A DNA stretch of 64,000 nt from Alphaproteobacteria bacterium (GTDB lineage: Bacteria; Pseudomonadota; Alphaproteobacteria; Rhizobiales; Rhizobiaceae), in assembly GCA_018823835.1 (NCBI GenBank), contig JAHJHT010000007.1:97593-161592 (forward strand). Reading direction: 5' to 3'. The stretch's first letter is position 1, and each line of letters begins with the position of its first letter. Positions 20,154 to 26,864 of this stretch are shown here, piece by piece. A model generated the notes under the pieces. That model made no database searches, was not told the origin of the DNA, and worked only from the letters and a program-made list of their open reading frames with translations. The position numbers were made by a program, and so were the translations under genes.

Positions 20154-20178
20154 GGAACCTTGCAAGCAGGCCTGCGTT
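20154..20178 (+). promoter_or_regulatory. EcfG-type general stress promoter for the gene at 20208
   Basis: GGAAC at 20154-20158, a 16-base spacer and CGTT at 20175-20178 match the alphaproteobacterial general stress sigma factor EcfG consensus exactly. Transcription would start about 20185, leaving a leader of roughly 20 bases before the ATG at 20208. The promoter begins just past the soxG stop. Confidence 0.85.
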
Positions 20179-20204
20179 GCGAAGCTGATCCAACGCATAG
20201 GTGA

Positions 20205-20414
<210 letters not shown>

Positions 20415-20427
20415 CCGACCCGTCGGC

Positions 20428-21066
20428 CTAGCTCCGGCACCAGACTTCCTTGTGGCCCCGCCATGGCCTGGCTAGGCCCTCGCGCACCAGAATGGCGCCA
20501 GCCTCGCCGGAACTGCCAGAGACACTTGCCAGCGTGCGACCATGACGATCGACGCCGCTGCGCTCGATGGTGAAGCTGTTGCGGGACAGGATCTGGGCCA
20601 GGCGCTGCGTCGCCTTGACGGCGAGCTTCTTCTCCTGGCTGCAGCGACCGAGGATTTCCGGCGCATCGATGGTCTCGATGCGGATCTTTTCGCCGTCGTA
20701 CCAGAAAGTGTCGCCGTCGACGACACAGTTCAGGCGCTTGCCGGGCCCGCAAATCTCGAAATCGATGGGCGCGGCACGCAGAGAACTGGCAACCAGCACG
20801 GTCCTTTCGGACTTCACGACCTTCGGTGTCGGCGTGGTGCTGGAGGCGACGCGCTGCTGGATGTCATTGGTGAAGCGGACGGCGATGGCCGTGGTGCGGC
20901 GGCCGAAGCTGCTGCTTTCAAAGATCTTGCCCAGGTCCGCGGAAAAGAAGCCAACCCCGGCGGAAAGCGCGATGCAGACTGCCAGCCAGCCGGAAACCGG
21001 GTTTCGGCGTGGTCCGCTATCCTGTTGTCTTTGCCCCGGCCATGGCTGGGCCGTCGCATCCTTCAT
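20428..21066 (-). CDS. Thermonuclease-family (SNase-like) protein, membrane-anchored
   Basis: A 212-residue protein with one N-terminal hydrophobic helix (WLAVCIALSAGVGFF), so probably exported or anchored, and a C-terminal staphylococcal-nuclease-like domain: CVVDGDTFWYDGEKIRIETI with DAPE next, a central basic helix, and SGVDRHGRTLASVS ending GLARPW. The Arg of KIRIE, the Glu of DAPE and the Arg of HGRTLA correspond to the catalytic Arg35, Glu43 and Arg87 of staphylococcal nuclease, so an active Ca-dependent nuclease is plausible. The start at 21066 is preferred over a TTG five codons earlier because AGGGG stands 8 bases before it. The 115-residue N-terminal part has no recognised domain. 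Confidence 0.84.
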   Translation of the reverse strand: MKDATAQPWPGQRQQDSGPRRNPVSGWLAVCIALSAGVGFFSADLGKIFESSSFGRRTTAIAVRFTNDIQQRVASSTTPTPKVVKSERTVLVASSLRAAPIDFEICGPGKRLNCVVDGDTFWYDGEKIRIETIDAPEILGRCSQEKKLAVKATQRLAQILSRNSFTIERSGVDRHGRTLASVSGSSGEAGAILVREGLARPWRGHKEVWCRS

Positions 21067-21258
21067 AGAGCAACCCCTCAACTAGGGGACTGCTCATACC
21101 CTGCCGCCCGTTGAAGAAGCGTTAGGTCAACTGGGACAGTTTGAAAAAGCTTATCCTTAACGCGGCAAGCAACGAACAGATAACCTTACAGATGTATCTC
21201 CGGCGGAAGGCCAAGGCGCCGTCGCGACCCCGCGGCCTTCAGCACATTGTCGCGGGCA

Positions 21259-21283
21259 GGAACCTATGTGCCGCCGGCCCGTT
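21259..21283 (+). promoter_or_regulatory. EcfG-type general stress promoter for the gene at 21321
   Basis: GGAAC at 21259-21263, a 16-base spacer and CGTT at 21280-21283 give a second exact match to the EcfG consensus, with identical spacing to the one at 20154. The predicted start is near 21290, about 30 bases before the ATG. Confidence 0.85.
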
Positions 21284-21320
21284 GAGCAGCATCCCCAACT
21301 CAACGGATCGAGGAAACACC

Positions 21321-21629
21321 ATGGCTTCAACAATCTCGAAACTTCGCGGTATGGAAAGCGATCTGGAAGATCAGGTCGCCGCTCTGACCAAGGAGCTGTC
21401 GGCGCTCAAGAAGTCGGTCTCCCGTCGGGGCGCAAATGCGTACCAGGACACCCGCGATGGCGCCTCGGAGGTTTATGGCGAGTTGTGGGACCGCTTTGCA
21501 GAGTCCCTGCCTGCCATGCGCAAGCGCGCCCGTGCCGCCGAGAAGGTGGCGCGCGACAACCCGGCGACCACGGCCTTTCTGGGCCTCGCCGTCGTTGGCC
21601 TCGCGGCAGCACTCCTGCTGCGCCGCTAG
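21321..21629 (+). CDS. DUF883/ElaB-YqjD-like small membrane protein
   Basis: A 102-residue protein with an amphipathic coiled-coil-like N-terminus (LEDQVAALTKELSALKKSVS), a polar middle, an ARDNP motif and a single C-terminal hydrophobic helix ending in LLRR. This layout is that of the ElaB/YqjD/DUF883 group, tail-anchored inner-membrane proteins that in E. coli associate with ribosomes in stationary phase. The exact EcfG promoter upstream fits stress or stationary-phase expression. GAGGAAACACC precedes the ATG. Ribosome association here is by analogy only. Confidence 0.83.
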   Translation: MASTISKLRGMESDLEDQVAALTKELSALKKSVSRRGANAYQDTRDGASEVYGELWDRFAESLPAMRKRARAAEKVARDNPATTAFLGLAVVGLAAALLLRR

Positions 21630-21658
21630 GCCAGCAAACCCGGAATATTCAGGTCGAG

Positions 21659-21686
21659 AGCCTGCCGCGCAAGCGCGGCCGGCTTT
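21659..21686. terminator. Terminator-like hairpin between convergent genes
   Basis: AGCC-t-GCCGCG pairs with CGCGGC-c-GGCT around a short CAAG-type loop, followed on the plus strand by TTT. It lies 30 bases after the DUF883 stop and touches the stop of the leftward monooxygenase gene, so it mainly serves the rightward transcript. Confidence 0.6.
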
Positions 21687-22051
21687 CAGCCGTCGTTGGC
21701 AGCGTTCAGTTCTTCCGGCTGCAGGCCCTCATCTTCTGGCTCTGCATCGAGCGAAATGGCGGTGATAAGCCGGCGCGACTTCAGAAGCGGCGCATTCTTG
21801 GCCGCCAGCCCCGGCATGCGCGGATTGGCCTTGTGGGTCTCGAAGGCCGCGGCGTTCGCATAGAGCTCGTTGACCAGCAGTCTGTTGGCAACCGGGTTGC
21901 CGGCTTCGTCGGTCTGCTGGATCACTTCGAAGCGGAGACAGCCTGGTTCCTCGTGAAGCGTGCGCCGGGCATGGTCGCGCAGGCTTGCGGCCAGTTCGTC
22001 CTGACAGCCTTCATTGGCCTCGAATTCAACGATCACGGTCACTTTGGGCAC
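21686..22051 (-). CDS. Antibiotic biosynthesis monooxygenase (ABM) domain protein
   Basis: A 121-residue protein with the dimeric alpha-beta barrel fold of ABM/YgiN proteins: VTVIVEFEANEGCQDELAAS, LHEEPGCLRFEVIQ, LLVNELYANAAAFETHKA and a C-terminal strand. Family members act on quinols or other small aromatics without cofactor; no specific substrate is indicated. The start is GTG at 22051, one base after the phosphotransferase stop, with GGAGAG upstream, so this is the last gene of the leftward SDR-MaoC-phosphotransferase operon. A detoxifying or accessory role in that pathway is inference. Confidence 0.82.
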   Translation of the reverse strand: MPKVTVIVEFEANEGCQDELAASLRDHARRTLHEEPGCLRFEVIQQTDEAGNPVANRLLVNELYANAAAFETHKANPRMPGLAAKNAPLLKSRRLITAISLDAEPEDEGLQPEELNAANDG

Positions 22052-22052
22052 G

Positions 22053-23096
22053 TCACTCTCCTTCGTCGATCAGCCTGACGGCAAGTCCGGCCAGCACGGG
22101 CACCAGATCGCCATGCCTGATCCCCCTTTCGGGATTGGAGGCATTGCCGTCAAGAGCGCGTTTGTAGACTCCCTGGCAAATCGCCGCCAGCCGGAAGAAC
22201 GAGAAGGCAAGACAGGCGTTCCACCCGGCAATGCCGCCGATGCCGCGCCTGCGGCAATAGTCCGCCACATAAGCGGTTTCGACGGGGATGCCGATTGCCG
22301 CGCGGTCGGTGCCGGCCAGCCCGCCGAGATTGCCGAAGCCAAGATCGTGCGGGAGGCGCCACTGCATGCACTGGTAGGCTAGGTCGGCATAGGGATGGCC
22401 GAGCGTCGACAGTTCCCAGTCGAGCACGGCGACGATCTCGGCCCGGTCCGGCGCAAACACCAGGTTGTCGAGCCGATAGTCGCCATGCACCAGCGATGTC
22501 TGCCCGTCGTCGGCCGGAAGATGCTCTTCCAGCCAGGCGATCAGCCGGTCCATGGCTGCGATCCGCGTGGTCTCGGCGGCGCGGTACTGCGCCGACCAGC
22601 GCGCCAGCTGCCGCTCGAAATAGCTGCCCGGCCGGCCGTAATCGGCAAGGCCGGCGGCGGCAAGGTCAACGTCGTGCAGGACGGCGAGTGTCCGGTTCAT
22701 CGCGTCATAGATCGCTGCCCGCTCATCATTGCCGGCAAGCTCCGGCAGCGCCGGGTCCCAGAATATGCGACCCTCGACGAACTCCATGACATAGAACATG
22801 CGGCCGATTGGCGAAGCCTCGCCCGACAGGTGCAGCATTCTCGGCACCGGCACGGCGGTGGGGCCAAGCGCCTTCATCACGCGGAATTCGCGGTCGACCT
22901 GGTGAGCGGATTTCAGCAGTTCGCCGGGCGGCTTGGCGCGCAGCACGTAACGGCCGCTCTTCGCGCGCAGCAGGTAGGTCGGGTTCGACTGCCCGGACGT
23001 GAATTTCTCGATGCTTTGCAGGCCAAGGAAGCCGGGAATCTCGGCTTCGAGGTAGGGCGCCAGAACGCCCGCATCGAGAGCGTTCGGGTCTTCCAT
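22053..23096 (-). CDS. Phosphotransferase family protein, ACAD10/ACAD11 kinase-domain-like
   Basis: A 347-residue aminoglycoside-phosphotransferase-fold kinase. The catalytic loop is HGDYRLDN (about 204-211) and the metal-binding motif is DWELS (about 226-230). IEKFTSGQSNPTYLL and YVLRAKPPG form the N-lobe nucleotide site. This is the bacterial counterpart of the N-terminal kinase part of human ACAD10/11 and of LvaA in Pseudomonas putida levulinate breakdown, where the kinase phosphorylates a 4-hydroxyacyl-CoA. The matching acyl-CoA dehydrogenase is encoded divergently at 24509. The start overlaps the MaoC gene stop by one base. The exact substrate is unknown. Confidence 0.86.
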   Translation of the reverse strand: MEDPNALDAGVLAPYLEAEIPGFLGLQSIEKFTSGQSNPTYLLRAKSGRYVLRAKPPGELLKSAHQVDREFRVMKALGPTAVPVPRMLHLSGEASPIGRMFYVMEFVEGRIFWDPALPELAGNDERAAIYDAMNRTLAVLHDVDLAAAGLADYGRPGSYFERQLARWSAQYRAAETTRIAAMDRLIAWLEEHLPADDGQTSLVHGDYRLDNLVFAPDRAEIVAVLDWELSTLGHPYADLAYQCMQWRLPHDLGFGNLGGLAGTDRAAIGIPVETAYVADYCRRRGIGGIAGWNACLAFSFFRLAAICQGVYKRALDGNASNPERGIRHGDLVPVLAGLAVRLIDEGE

Positions 23097-23569
23097 CACT
23101 CTTCTTTGGGCTGGATGAAGGTCAGCGTCAGCCAGCGTGCGGTCAGCGCCGGCTTGATCGAGTTCTCGATCTCGATGGTCACGTCGTTGGCGATCTGGAT
23201 CCAGCCGGAAGGCCGCGCCTTGACGTCGGCGAGCCTGAAGCGCGCGCGGATGTTGGAGCCGGTCTTGATCGGCGTCACGAAGCGCACGGTGTCGAAGCCG
23301 TGGTTGATGCCCATGTCGGCGCCTTCCAGCCGCGGCAAAGTCTCGTAGGAGAAGGCCGAAAGCAGCGACAGCGACAGGAAGCCATGCGCGATGGTGCCGC
23401 CGAACGGCGTCTCGGCGGCGGCGCGCGCGGGATCGCAATGGATGAACTGGTGGTCGTCCGTGGCGTCGGCGAAATGGTCGATCATCGTCTGCGTCACGGT
23501 GCGCCAGGGCGACACGCCGGTCTCCTGGCCGACCGCGGCCAGCATTTCGTCAAGGGTGATGGATTTCAA
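23096..23569 (-). CDS. MaoC-family dehydratase
   Basis: A 157-residue single hot-dog-fold enzyme. DATDDHQFIHCDPARA holds the R-hydratase catalytic pair (Asp39 and His44), followed by ETPFGGTIAHGFLSLSL, the usual continuation. It should hydrate or dehydrate an enoyl-type CoA thioester in the cytoplasm. It is translationally linked to the phosphotransferase (TGATG) and 27 bases downstream of the SDR gene, so it is probably a step in the same acyl-CoA pathway. Confidence 0.9.
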   Translation of the reverse strand: MKSITLDEMLAAVGQETGVSPWRTVTQTMIDHFADATDDHQFIHCDPARAAAETPFGGTIAHGFLSLSLLSAFSYETLPRLEGADMGINHGFDTVRFVTPIKTGSNIRARFRLADVKARPSGWIQIANDVTIEIENSIKPALTARWLTLTFIQPKEE

Positions 23570-23596
23570 GCCAGGCGTCTCCGGTTGCGGGCGGCG

Positions 23597-24412
23597 TCAG
23601 TCCTTGAACAGCGTCATGCCGTGCTGCACCGACTGGCCGCCATCGATCGGCAGGATGGCGCCGGTGACATAGGCGCCGGCGCGGCTGCACAGATAGAGCG
23701 TTGCGCCGGCAATGTCATCCGGCCGGCCGATGCGGCCAAGCGGCACATGGCTGCCGACCTTCTGCGCGCCTTCCTCCGTGGCGGTGGCGAAGGCCGTCAT
23801 GCGGCTCTGGAAAGGGCCGGGCGCGAGGGCGTTGACGGTGATGCGTCGGCCGGCAAGCTCCACCGCCAGCGTGCGCGTCAGGTGGTGAACCGCTGCCTTC
23901 GAGGCGGTGTAGGAATAGGCGTCGTCGGCAAGCGGCTGCGTGCCCATGACCGAACCGAGATTGACGATGCGCGAAGGGTCGTCGTCGCTCGCGGCTTCGG
24001 CCAGCAGCGGAACCAGTTCGCGCGTCAGATGGAACAGGCCAATCACGTTGACCGCCAGCACCTTGGTCCAGCCGGCATAGGGAAATTCCGCGAAGGGCGC
24101 GCCCCATGACGTGCCGGCGTTGTTGAACAATATGTCGAGACGGTCGGTCCGCGCCTTGACCGCCGCCGCGAGCGCCAGGACGCCTTCCTCGCTGGAAACG
24201 TCGCCGGCAAAGCCCTCGGCCTTGCCCGGCGCGCCGAGCGCATTCAATTCGGCTGCCGCCTTCTCGCAGTCGGCGCCCTTGCGCGAGGCGACGAGCACCG
24301 TCGCACCGGCCCTGACCATTGCGGTTGCCGCCATGCGGCCGATGCCGGTGGCGCCGCCGGTCACCAGCGCCGTCTTGCCGTCCAGCGAGAACAGTTCCTC
24401 GAGATAACTCAT
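23597..24412 (-). CDS. SDR family oxidoreductase
   Basis: A 271-residue short-chain dehydrogenase. The cofactor motif TGGATGIG, NNAG, the catalytic Ser of NLGSVMG and YSYTASK (Tyr/Lys) are all present. Arg/Lys in the first loop (ASRKGADCEKA) suggests NADP(H) preference, which is inference. It is the first gene of the leftward four-gene unit (SDR, MaoC, phosphotransferase, ABM). The start at 24412 has AAGGGCGG upstream and gives the normal family length; longer in-frame starts run into the divergent promoter. Likely role: oxidation or reduction of a hydroxyacyl-CoA intermediate. Confidence 0.88.
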   Translation of the reverse strand: MSYLEELFSLDGKTALVTGGATGIGRMAATAMVRAGATVLVASRKGADCEKAAAELNALGAPGKAEGFAGDVSSEEGVLALAAAVKARTDRLDILFNNAGTSWGAPFAEFPYAGWTKVLAVNVIGLFHLTRELVPLLAEAASDDDPSRIVNLGSVMGTQPLADDAYSYTASKAAVHHLTRTLAVELAGRRITVNALAPGPFQSRMTAFATATEEGAQKVGSHVPLGRIGRPDDIAGATLYLCSRAGAYVTGAILPIDGGQSVQHGMTLFKD

Positions 24413-24444
24413 GATCTTCGCCGCCCTTGGAGCACCGGTCGCGT

Positions 24445-24455
24445 TGACAATGTCA
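24445..24455. promoter_or_regulatory. Short palindrome in the divergent promoter of the SDR operon and acyl-CoA dehydrogenase
   Basis: TGACAATGTCA is an 11-base perfect palindrome in the 96-base gap between the two divergent transcripts; its left half overlaps a TTGACA hexamer. It could be a shared operator. No regulator gene lies adjacent. Confidence 0.35.
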
Positions 24456-24508
24456 CCGGAAGTACGGTCATCCTTGCCGCGGGTAAAGTCCCGAGGGAGA
24501 AAAGTCCG

Positions 24509-25747
24509 ATGTCCGACATGGCGCTTGGAATGACGGAGCGGCTGAAGCCGATCCACGAGCGCGTCGAGCGCATGGTGCGCGACGAGATCATCCCGCTCGA
24601 CCATGAATTCCTCGCCGAGGTCGGCAAGGAGGGTGACCGCTTCGCCTACACGGCGCGCCAGACCGAAATTCTCGAGGGGCTGAAGGCCAAGGCGCGCGAG
24701 CGCGGCCTGTGGAATTTCTGGCTCACTGGCTCAGACCGCGGCTACGGCCTTAGCACCGTCGAATATGCCTATCTCGCCGAGGAGATGGGCAAGGCGCATC
24801 TCGGCGCGGAGACCTTCAACTGCTCGGCACCCGACACCGGCAACATGGAAGTGCTGGAGCGCTACGGTGCGCCCGAGCACAAGAAGAAGTGGCTGGAGCC
24901 GCTGCTCGAGGGCAGGATCCGCTCGGCCTATCTGATGACCGAGCCGGACGTCGCCTCTTCGGACGCCACCAACATCTCGATGCGCTGCGAGGCCGACGGC
25001 AACGACTACGTGCTCAATGGCGAGAAATGGTGGTCGTCGGGCGCCGGTGACCCGCGCTGCGCGATCTACATCGTCATGGTCAAGACCGACCCCGGCGCAC
25101 CGAAGCACGGCCAGCATTCGATGATACTGGTGCCAGCCGACACCAAGGGCGTCACCAAGCTGCGCGCCATGCAGGTCTACGGCGACGACGACGCGCCGCA
25201 TGGCCACATGCACCTGAAGTTCGACAATGTCCGCGTGCCCAAGGCCCACCTGATCCTCGGCGAGGGCAGGGGCTTCGAGGTTGCGCAGGGCCGGCTGGGG
25301 CCCGGCCGCATCCATCATTGCATGCGCGCCATCGGCCAGGCCGAGATGGCGCTGGAGATGATGTGCCAGCGCTCGTTGTGGCGCGAGGCCTTCGGCAGCC
25401 GGCTCGCCGAACTCGGCGCCAATTTCGACATCATCGCCGAATGCCGCATGGAAATCGAGCAGGCGAGGCTGCTTTGCCTCAAGGCGGCATGGATGATGGA
25501 CCAGGGCGACCCCCGCGCCGCCGCGCCCTGGATCAGCCAGGTCAAGGTGGTGGCGCCGCGCGTTGCGCTCAAGGTCACGGACGAGGCGGTACAGATGTTC
25601 GGTGCCCAGGGCATCAGCCAGGACACGCCGCTCGCCCGCTCCTGGACCCATCTGAGGACGCTGCGCCTGGTCGACGGTCCGGATGCCGTGCACCGCAGGC
25701 AGGTAGCCAGGACGGAGCTGAGAAAGTATACGCAGGAAAAGATCTGA
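24509..25747 (+). CDS. Acyl-CoA dehydrogenase, ACAD10/11-like
   Basis: A 412-residue FAD flavoprotein of the acyl-CoA dehydrogenase fold. YLMTEPDVASSDATNI and NGEKWWSSGAGDP are flavin and substrate loops typical of the ACAD10/11 subgroup, and GPGRIHHCMRAIG and QMFGAQGISQDTPLA mark the C-terminal helical domain. In ACAD10/11 and the LvaC protein of levulinate catabolism, this enzyme works on the phosphorylated 4-hydroxyacyl-CoA made by a kinase like the one at 22053. Divergent from the kinase operon across 96 bases, with GGGAG upstream of the ATG. Confidence 0.9.
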   Translation: MSDMALGMTERLKPIHERVERMVRDEIIPLDHEFLAEVGKEGDRFAYTARQTEILEGLKAKARERGLWNFWLTGSDRGYGLSTVEYAYLAEEMGKAHLGAETFNCSAPDTGNMEVLERYGAPEHKKKWLEPLLEGRIRSAYLMTEPDVASSDATNISMRCEADGNDYVLNGEKWWSSGAGDPRCAIYIVMVKTDPGAPKHGQHSMILVPADTKGVTKLRAMQVYGDDDAPHGHMHLKFDNVRVPKAHLILGEGRGFEVAQGRLGPGRIHHCMRAIGQAEMALEMMCQRSLWREAFGSRLAELGANFDIIAECRMEIEQARLLCLKAAWMMDQGDPRAAAPWISQVKVVAPRVALKVTDEAVQMFGAQGISQDTPLARSWTHLRTLRLVDGPDAVHRRQVARTELRKYTQEKI

Positions 25748-25828
25748 TCGCACCGACAGGCAATCTGGCGGAACCTGGGCTGCGTACAGCCCGTTGGCGA
25801 TGCATCCCCAACCGAGAGAGCTTTTCTG

Positions 25829-26860
25829 ATGACACTTCCCGACGACATGCAGGCGCTGGTCCTGAACAATGACGGATTCGCCCTGAAGAAATCGGGCAGC
25901 GTGCTGGAATCGCTCGACCCCTATGTCACGCTGACGCGCGTTGGCGTGCCGAAGCCCGGTCCGAGCCAGGTGCTGGTCAAGGTGTCGCTCGCCTCGATCA
26001 ATCCCTCCGACGTGATGTTCATCAAGGGGCAGTACGGCCAGCCGCGCGCAAAGGGTCAGCCGGCCGGCTTCGAGGGCGTCGGAACCGTGGTCGCCGCGGG
26101 CGAGGCTGCCGCGCCGCTCGCAGGCATGCGCATCGCCTTCGCCACCGGCCAGTCGGGCTGGGGTTCGTGGGCCGACTATGCCATCGCCGAGGCCGGCGCC
26201 TGCATCCCGCTGATCGACGGCGTGCGCGACGAGGACGGCGCGGCACTCATCGTCAATCCACTGACGGCGATCGCCATGTTCGGCATCGTGCGCGAGGCCG
26301 GCGAAAAGGCCTTCGTCATGACCGCCGGCGCCAGCCAGCTGTCGAAGCTGATCCTCGAACTGGCCAAGGAGGCCGGCTACCGCCCGATCGTCACGGTGCG
26401 CCGCGACGACCAGATCGAAGCGCTGAAAGCAGCTGGCGCGGTGCATGTCCTCAACGCTACGGCCGACGACTTCCACGAGAAGCTGCGCGAAGTCATGAAG
26501 GCCGAGAAGCCGCGCATCTTCCTCGACGCCGTCACCGGCTCGCTGGCCTCCCAGATCTTCGCAGCAATGCCGCGTGGCGGGCGCTGGATCATCTACGGCC
26601 GCATGGATCTCGGCGACACGCTGATACCCGAACCCGGTCAGCTGATCTTCATGAACAAGCGTATCGAAGGCTTCTGGCTGACCGAATGGATGCGTCAGGC
26701 GGGCGAGCGGCGCAAGGAAGCGGTCATCGACGCGCAGACGCGTTTTGCCGATGGCCGCTGGGCGACCGACGTCACCGCCATCGTGCCGCTCTCCGAAGCC
26801 GTCGCCCGGGTTCCGGACGAACTGGCGAAACCCAACGGCAAGGTCTTCATCAAGCCCTAG
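25829..26860 (+). CDS. Zinc-type alcohol dehydrogenase / quinone oxidoreductase family protein
   Basis: A 343-residue medium-chain reductase. The N-terminal GroES-like domain includes INPSDVMFIKGQYG and GFEGVGTVVAAG; the nucleotide domain includes FVMTAGASQLSKLILELAK and GGRWIIYGRMD. Classical catalytic zinc ligands are not evident, so it is more like the quinone oxidoreductase or enoyl reductase branch, probably NADPH-dependent. It follows the acyl-CoA dehydrogenase by 81 bases on the same strand and could reduce an enoyl intermediate of the same pathway. Its stop lies 4 bases from the end of the convergent RND gene. Confidence 0.85.
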   Translation: MTLPDDMQALVLNNDGFALKKSGSVLESLDPYVTLTRVGVPKPGPSQVLVKVSLASINPSDVMFIKGQYGQPRAKGQPAGFEGVGTVVAAGEAAAPLAGMRIAFATGQSGWGSWADYAIAEAGACIPLIDGVRDEDGAALIVNPLTAIAMFGIVREAGEKAFVMTAGASQLSKLILELAKEAGYRPIVTVRRDDQIEALKAAGAVHVLNATADDFHEKLREVMKAEKPRIFLDAVTGSLASQIFAAMPRGGRWIIYGRMDLGDTLIPEPGQLIFMNKRIEGFWLTEWMRQAGERRKEAVIDAQTRFADGRWATDVTAIVPLSEAVARVPDELAKPNGKVFIKP

Positions 26861-26864
26861 CAGC

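Noticed and set aside
20428..21629. Toxin-antitoxin pair made of the nuclease-like gene and a small neighbour
   Set aside because: The genes are on opposite strands with separate promoters, the nuclease has an export helix, and the small genes carry stress promoters.
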